Shown one piece after another: positions 61,912 to 64,000 of a stretch of 64,000 nt of DNA. Each line of letters begins with the position of its first letter. Position 1 is the stretch's first letter. Location of the stretch: NCBI GenBank assembly GCA_012515235.1, contig JAAYYU010000042.1, positions 119,631 through 183,630 of the forward strand, given 5' to 3'. The translations under genes were made by a program, and so were the position numbers. The notes below the pieces were generated by a model. The model saw only the letters and a list, made by a program, of their open reading frames with translations, made no database searches and was not told the DNA's origin. The DNA is from Candidatus Anammoximicrobium sp. (GTDB taxonomy: Bacteria > Planctomycetota > Planctomycetia > Pirellulales > Pirellulaceae).

Positions 61912-63933
61912 ATGAACCGAGTTTGGCTTTCCAGTGCGGCCCGCCGTGTGGCGCTGGCCCTGGCGGTCGCGGCGCTGAATGCGGGACATGCCTGGATCTG
62001 TTCGGCGGCCGAGACCGGTGCGTCGGCGGCGATCGGTGTGCCGGCCGAGTTTCAGGACCCGCCGCGCGAATTCTCCGTGATGCCGTTCTGGTTCTGGAAC
62101 GACGACTTGAAGGACGAGGAGATCGTGCGCCAGATCGCCGACTTTGAGGCCCACGGCGTGTACGGCTTTGTGATCCATCCGCGGATCGGACTGCCGCGCG
62201 ACATCGGTTGGCTTTCACCGCGCATGATCCACGCCATGCACGTGGCCATCGACGAGGCGATCCGCCGCAAGATGTACGTGATCCTGTACGATGAAGGCAT
62301 GTACCCGTCCGGCTCCTCGGCAGGTCAAGTCGTGGCCCGGAATCCGAACCATGCGGCGCGCGGGCTGGCGAAGATCGATCTGCAGCCCGGCGAGCGTCCC
62401 CGCCTGGAAGACGGCTGGAAACTCGTCGCCACGCTCGATCGCCCCAACGGCCAGCGGTTGGCCGTCGTCGAACGGCCCACGGGCGGTGTGATTCGCGGTT
62501 TGCACTATTTGGGCGAAGAGACCGGCAAGATCCGGGAAGAACTGCCGCCCGCCGGCGATATCCTGAACCCGGAGGCCGTCTCGAGCTTCATCGAACTGGT
62601 CTACGACCGCTTTGCCCAGGAGTTCGGCGCGCACTTTGGCAAGACGATTCTGGCCATTTTTACCGACGAACCGTCGCCGACGGGTCGCGGCGGCGCGCGC
62701 GGGGTGCTGCCCGGCAACGGAGCGCTGCTGGAGCAGGTGAATCGCATCTTGGGCTACGACTTCAAGCCGTTCTTGGCCGACCTGTGGTACAGCGACAACC
62801 CGGACGCGGCGCAACACCGCGCCGACTATCACCGGGCGATCGCCATTTGTCTGGAGGAAAACTACTATCGGCGGCTCAGCCAGTGGTGCGACCAGCACGG
62901 CATCGCCCTGACCGGCCATCCGGGCGGCTCGATGGACATCGGCGCCGAACGCTACTTCCAGATGCCCGGCCAGGATCTGGTGTGGCGGATGGTTGTGCCA
63001 GGAAAGAAAGCCCTGGAAGGCCCCGATTCAACCACGGCCAAATGCGCCTCCAGCGCCATGGTCCATCTGGGTCGGCGTCGCAACAGCAACGAGTTGTACG
63101 GCGCTTATGGCCACAACCTGACCTACGAAGAAACCGAGTGGCTGGCCGCCTGGTGCTTTGTGCGCGGGCACAACCTGCTGTACCCGCACGCGTTCTACTA
63201 CTCGATCCGCGGCCCGCGCAAGGACGAACGCCCGCCGGACGTGGGGCCCAACGCCGCGTGGTGGGGCAAGTACAAGCCGTACGCCGACGGCTGCCGCCGC
63301 CTGAGTTGGCTGAACACCGATTCGCAACACGTCTGCGAAGTCGCCATTCTGGCCGAGCCGGCCCGGTTGCCCGACCAATCGGCCAAAGTCTGTTATCAGT
63401 ACCAGCGCGACTTCAACTATCTGGAGACGCGGCACCTGGGCGAAGACGCGCGGGTCGAGTCCGACGGCGTCCACCTGGCAGGCATGCACTACCGGGCGGT
63501 GATCCTGGACGGCGCTCTGCACGTCCCTGCCGATGCGTTGCCCGCGGTGCAGAAGCTGGCCAGCCAGCAACGGCTGATCGTCCTGGGCGACTCGCCTTAC
63601 GCCGCCCAGTTGCCGGGCGCTCGCGCGGCGGCGACGGCTGCGGAATTGCTGGCCGCGATCAACGCGCTGGTCAAGCCCGATCTGACCCTGACGCCGCCGT
63701 CGACGAGGATCCGTTATCGCCACGTGCGGAAAGCGGGGCGCCACTTCTACATCCTGTTCAACGAAGAGGCGTCGCCCGTGACGGCCCAGGTCGAGATTGC
63801 CGTCCCCGGCATTCGCCAATGGCTGGATCCGTTCACCGCCTCGGCCACCCCCGCGTCGTCCGAGGACGCGGTCGTCTTTAACCCCCATCAGCTGAAGGTG
63901 CTGACCACGGCCGCGATCCCTTCCGGCAAATGA
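61912..63933 (+). CDS. Secreted glycoside-hydrolase-like protein (GH106-related)
   Basis: The protein has 673 residues. A G-rich GGAGGGGG site precedes ATG 61912. The signal peptide is RRVALALAVAALNAGHAWICS. The TIM-barrel region starts FSVMPFWFWNDDLKDEEIVR, then FEAHGVYGFVIHPRIGLP, YDEGMYPSGSSAGQVV and ILAIFTDEPSP, the pattern of the GH106 rhamnosidase-like group in which the late-strand acids are catalytic. A Rossmann-like glutamine-amidotransferase-type domain (residues ~480-590) and a C-terminal sandwich follow, ending within the window 67 bases before its edge. It would remove rhamnose or a similar deoxy sugar from pectin-like or sulfated polymers. Family assignment is tentative. Confidence 0.72.
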   Translation: MNRVWLSSAARRVALALAVAALNAGHAWICSAAETGASAAIGVPAEFQDPPREFSVMPFWFWNDDLKDEEIVRQIADFEAHGVYGFVIHPRIGLPRDIGWLSPRMIHAMHVAIDEAIRRKMYVILYDEGMYPSGSSAGQVVARNPNHAARGLAKIDLQPGERPRLEDGWKLVATLDRPNGQRLAVVERPTGGVIRGLHYLGEETGKIREELPPAGDILNPEAVSSFIELVYDRFAQEFGAHFGKTILAIFTDEPSPTGRGGARGVLPGNGALLEQVNRILGYDFKPFLADLWYSDNPDAAQHRADYHRAIAICLEENYYRRLSQWCDQHGIALTGHPGGSMDIGAERYFQMPGQDLVWRMVVPGKKALEGPDSTTAKCASSAMVHLGRRRNSNELYGAYGHNLTYEETEWLAAWCFVRGHNLLYPHAFYYSIRGPRKDERPPDVGPNAAWWGKYKPYADGCRRLSWLNTDSQHVCEVAILAEPARLPDQSAKVCYQYQRDFNYLETRHLGEDARVESDGVHLAGMHYRAVILDGALHVPADALPAVQKLASQQRLIVLGDSPYAAQLPGARAAATAAELLAAINALVKPDLTLTPPSTRIRYRHVRKAGRHFYILFNEEASPVTAQVEIAVPGIRQWLDPFTASATPASSEDAVVFNPHQLKVLTTAAIPSGK

Positions 63934-64000
63934 CGTTCCGACCGTCCTCGGCGGTCTCCCCAAACGCCGTCCCGGCGCAAGCCCGTCCCGGCTTTGGCCG

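Noticed and set aside
61694..62218. Minus-strand frame with QPVMG/QPVRA repeats
   Set aside because: It runs antisense into the well-supported secreted hydrolase gene and has no start signal; the repeat is reported as DNA only.

Overview
The window looks like chromosomal DNA of a planctomycete (Planctomycetota, probably a Pirellulales-type or related lineage). The evidence is GC-rich coding DNA with an intergenic character typical of the group, a DUF1559 prepilin-like protein with the H-X9-DG C-terminal signature, DUF1080 proteins, several twin-arginine-exported Gfo/Idh/MocA oxidoreductases, a bacterial formylmethanofuran dehydrogenase subunit A, and many secreted carbohydrate-active enzymes. 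All calls come from reading the sequence; no database search was run.

Layout. 1-9.1 kb: truncated GH109-type oxidoreductase, secreted FAD protein, M14 carboxypeptidase, an endonuclease Q-UvrD helicase fusion and a two-domain DUF1080 protein. 9.8-12.5 kb: a tight operon of a stand-alone Lrp/AsnC ligand-binding (RAM) protein followed by trpD-, trpC- and trpF-like genes. 12.8-17.3 kb: exported Gfo/Idh/MocA enzyme, HEAT-repeat protein, cysteine-rich secreted protein. 18-21.6 kb: GT2 glycosyltransferase diverging from fwdA plus a YhdH-type reductase. 22-28.1 kb: DUF362 protein and a minus-strand run with a coiled-coil protein, a mutarotase-symporter fusion and a putative secreted glycoside hydrolase. 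28.4-30.4 kb: leuA with a complete ribosome-mediated attenuator (18-aa leucine-rich leader peptide, antiterminator, terminator). 30.6-32.9 kb: a divergent PurL-like/PurM-like gene pair carrying extra cysteines. 33-38.3 kb: TIM-barrel oxidoreductase, Gfo/Idh/MocA enzyme, M50 protease-HlyD membrane protein. 38.5-41.4 kb: galU overlapping a glucuronokinase-like GHMP kinase, then a metallophosphoesterase. 41.4-47.2 kb: minus-strand secreted hydrolases and the DUF1559/lipoprotein pair. 47.8-52.7 kb: GH2 enzyme and CocE-type hydrolase. 52.9-56.6 kb: a decay zone with at least three gene remnants and several palindromic repeats. 56.6-64 kb: heparinase-like lyase, Gfo/Idh/MocA enzyme, a frameshifted secreted-protein gene, csrA with a long C-terminal extension, and a large secreted glycoside-hydrolase-like protein.

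Most genes fit a lifestyle of breaking down complex polysaccharides outside or in the periplasm and importing the products. The core-metabolism islands (trp-like, leu, fwdA, purine-like, UDP-sugar) are the unusual part. Several have an archaeal flavour (endonuclease Q, FwdA, the trpDCF variants). The intergenic DNA carries at least two families of dispersed palindromic elements without a transposase in the window.
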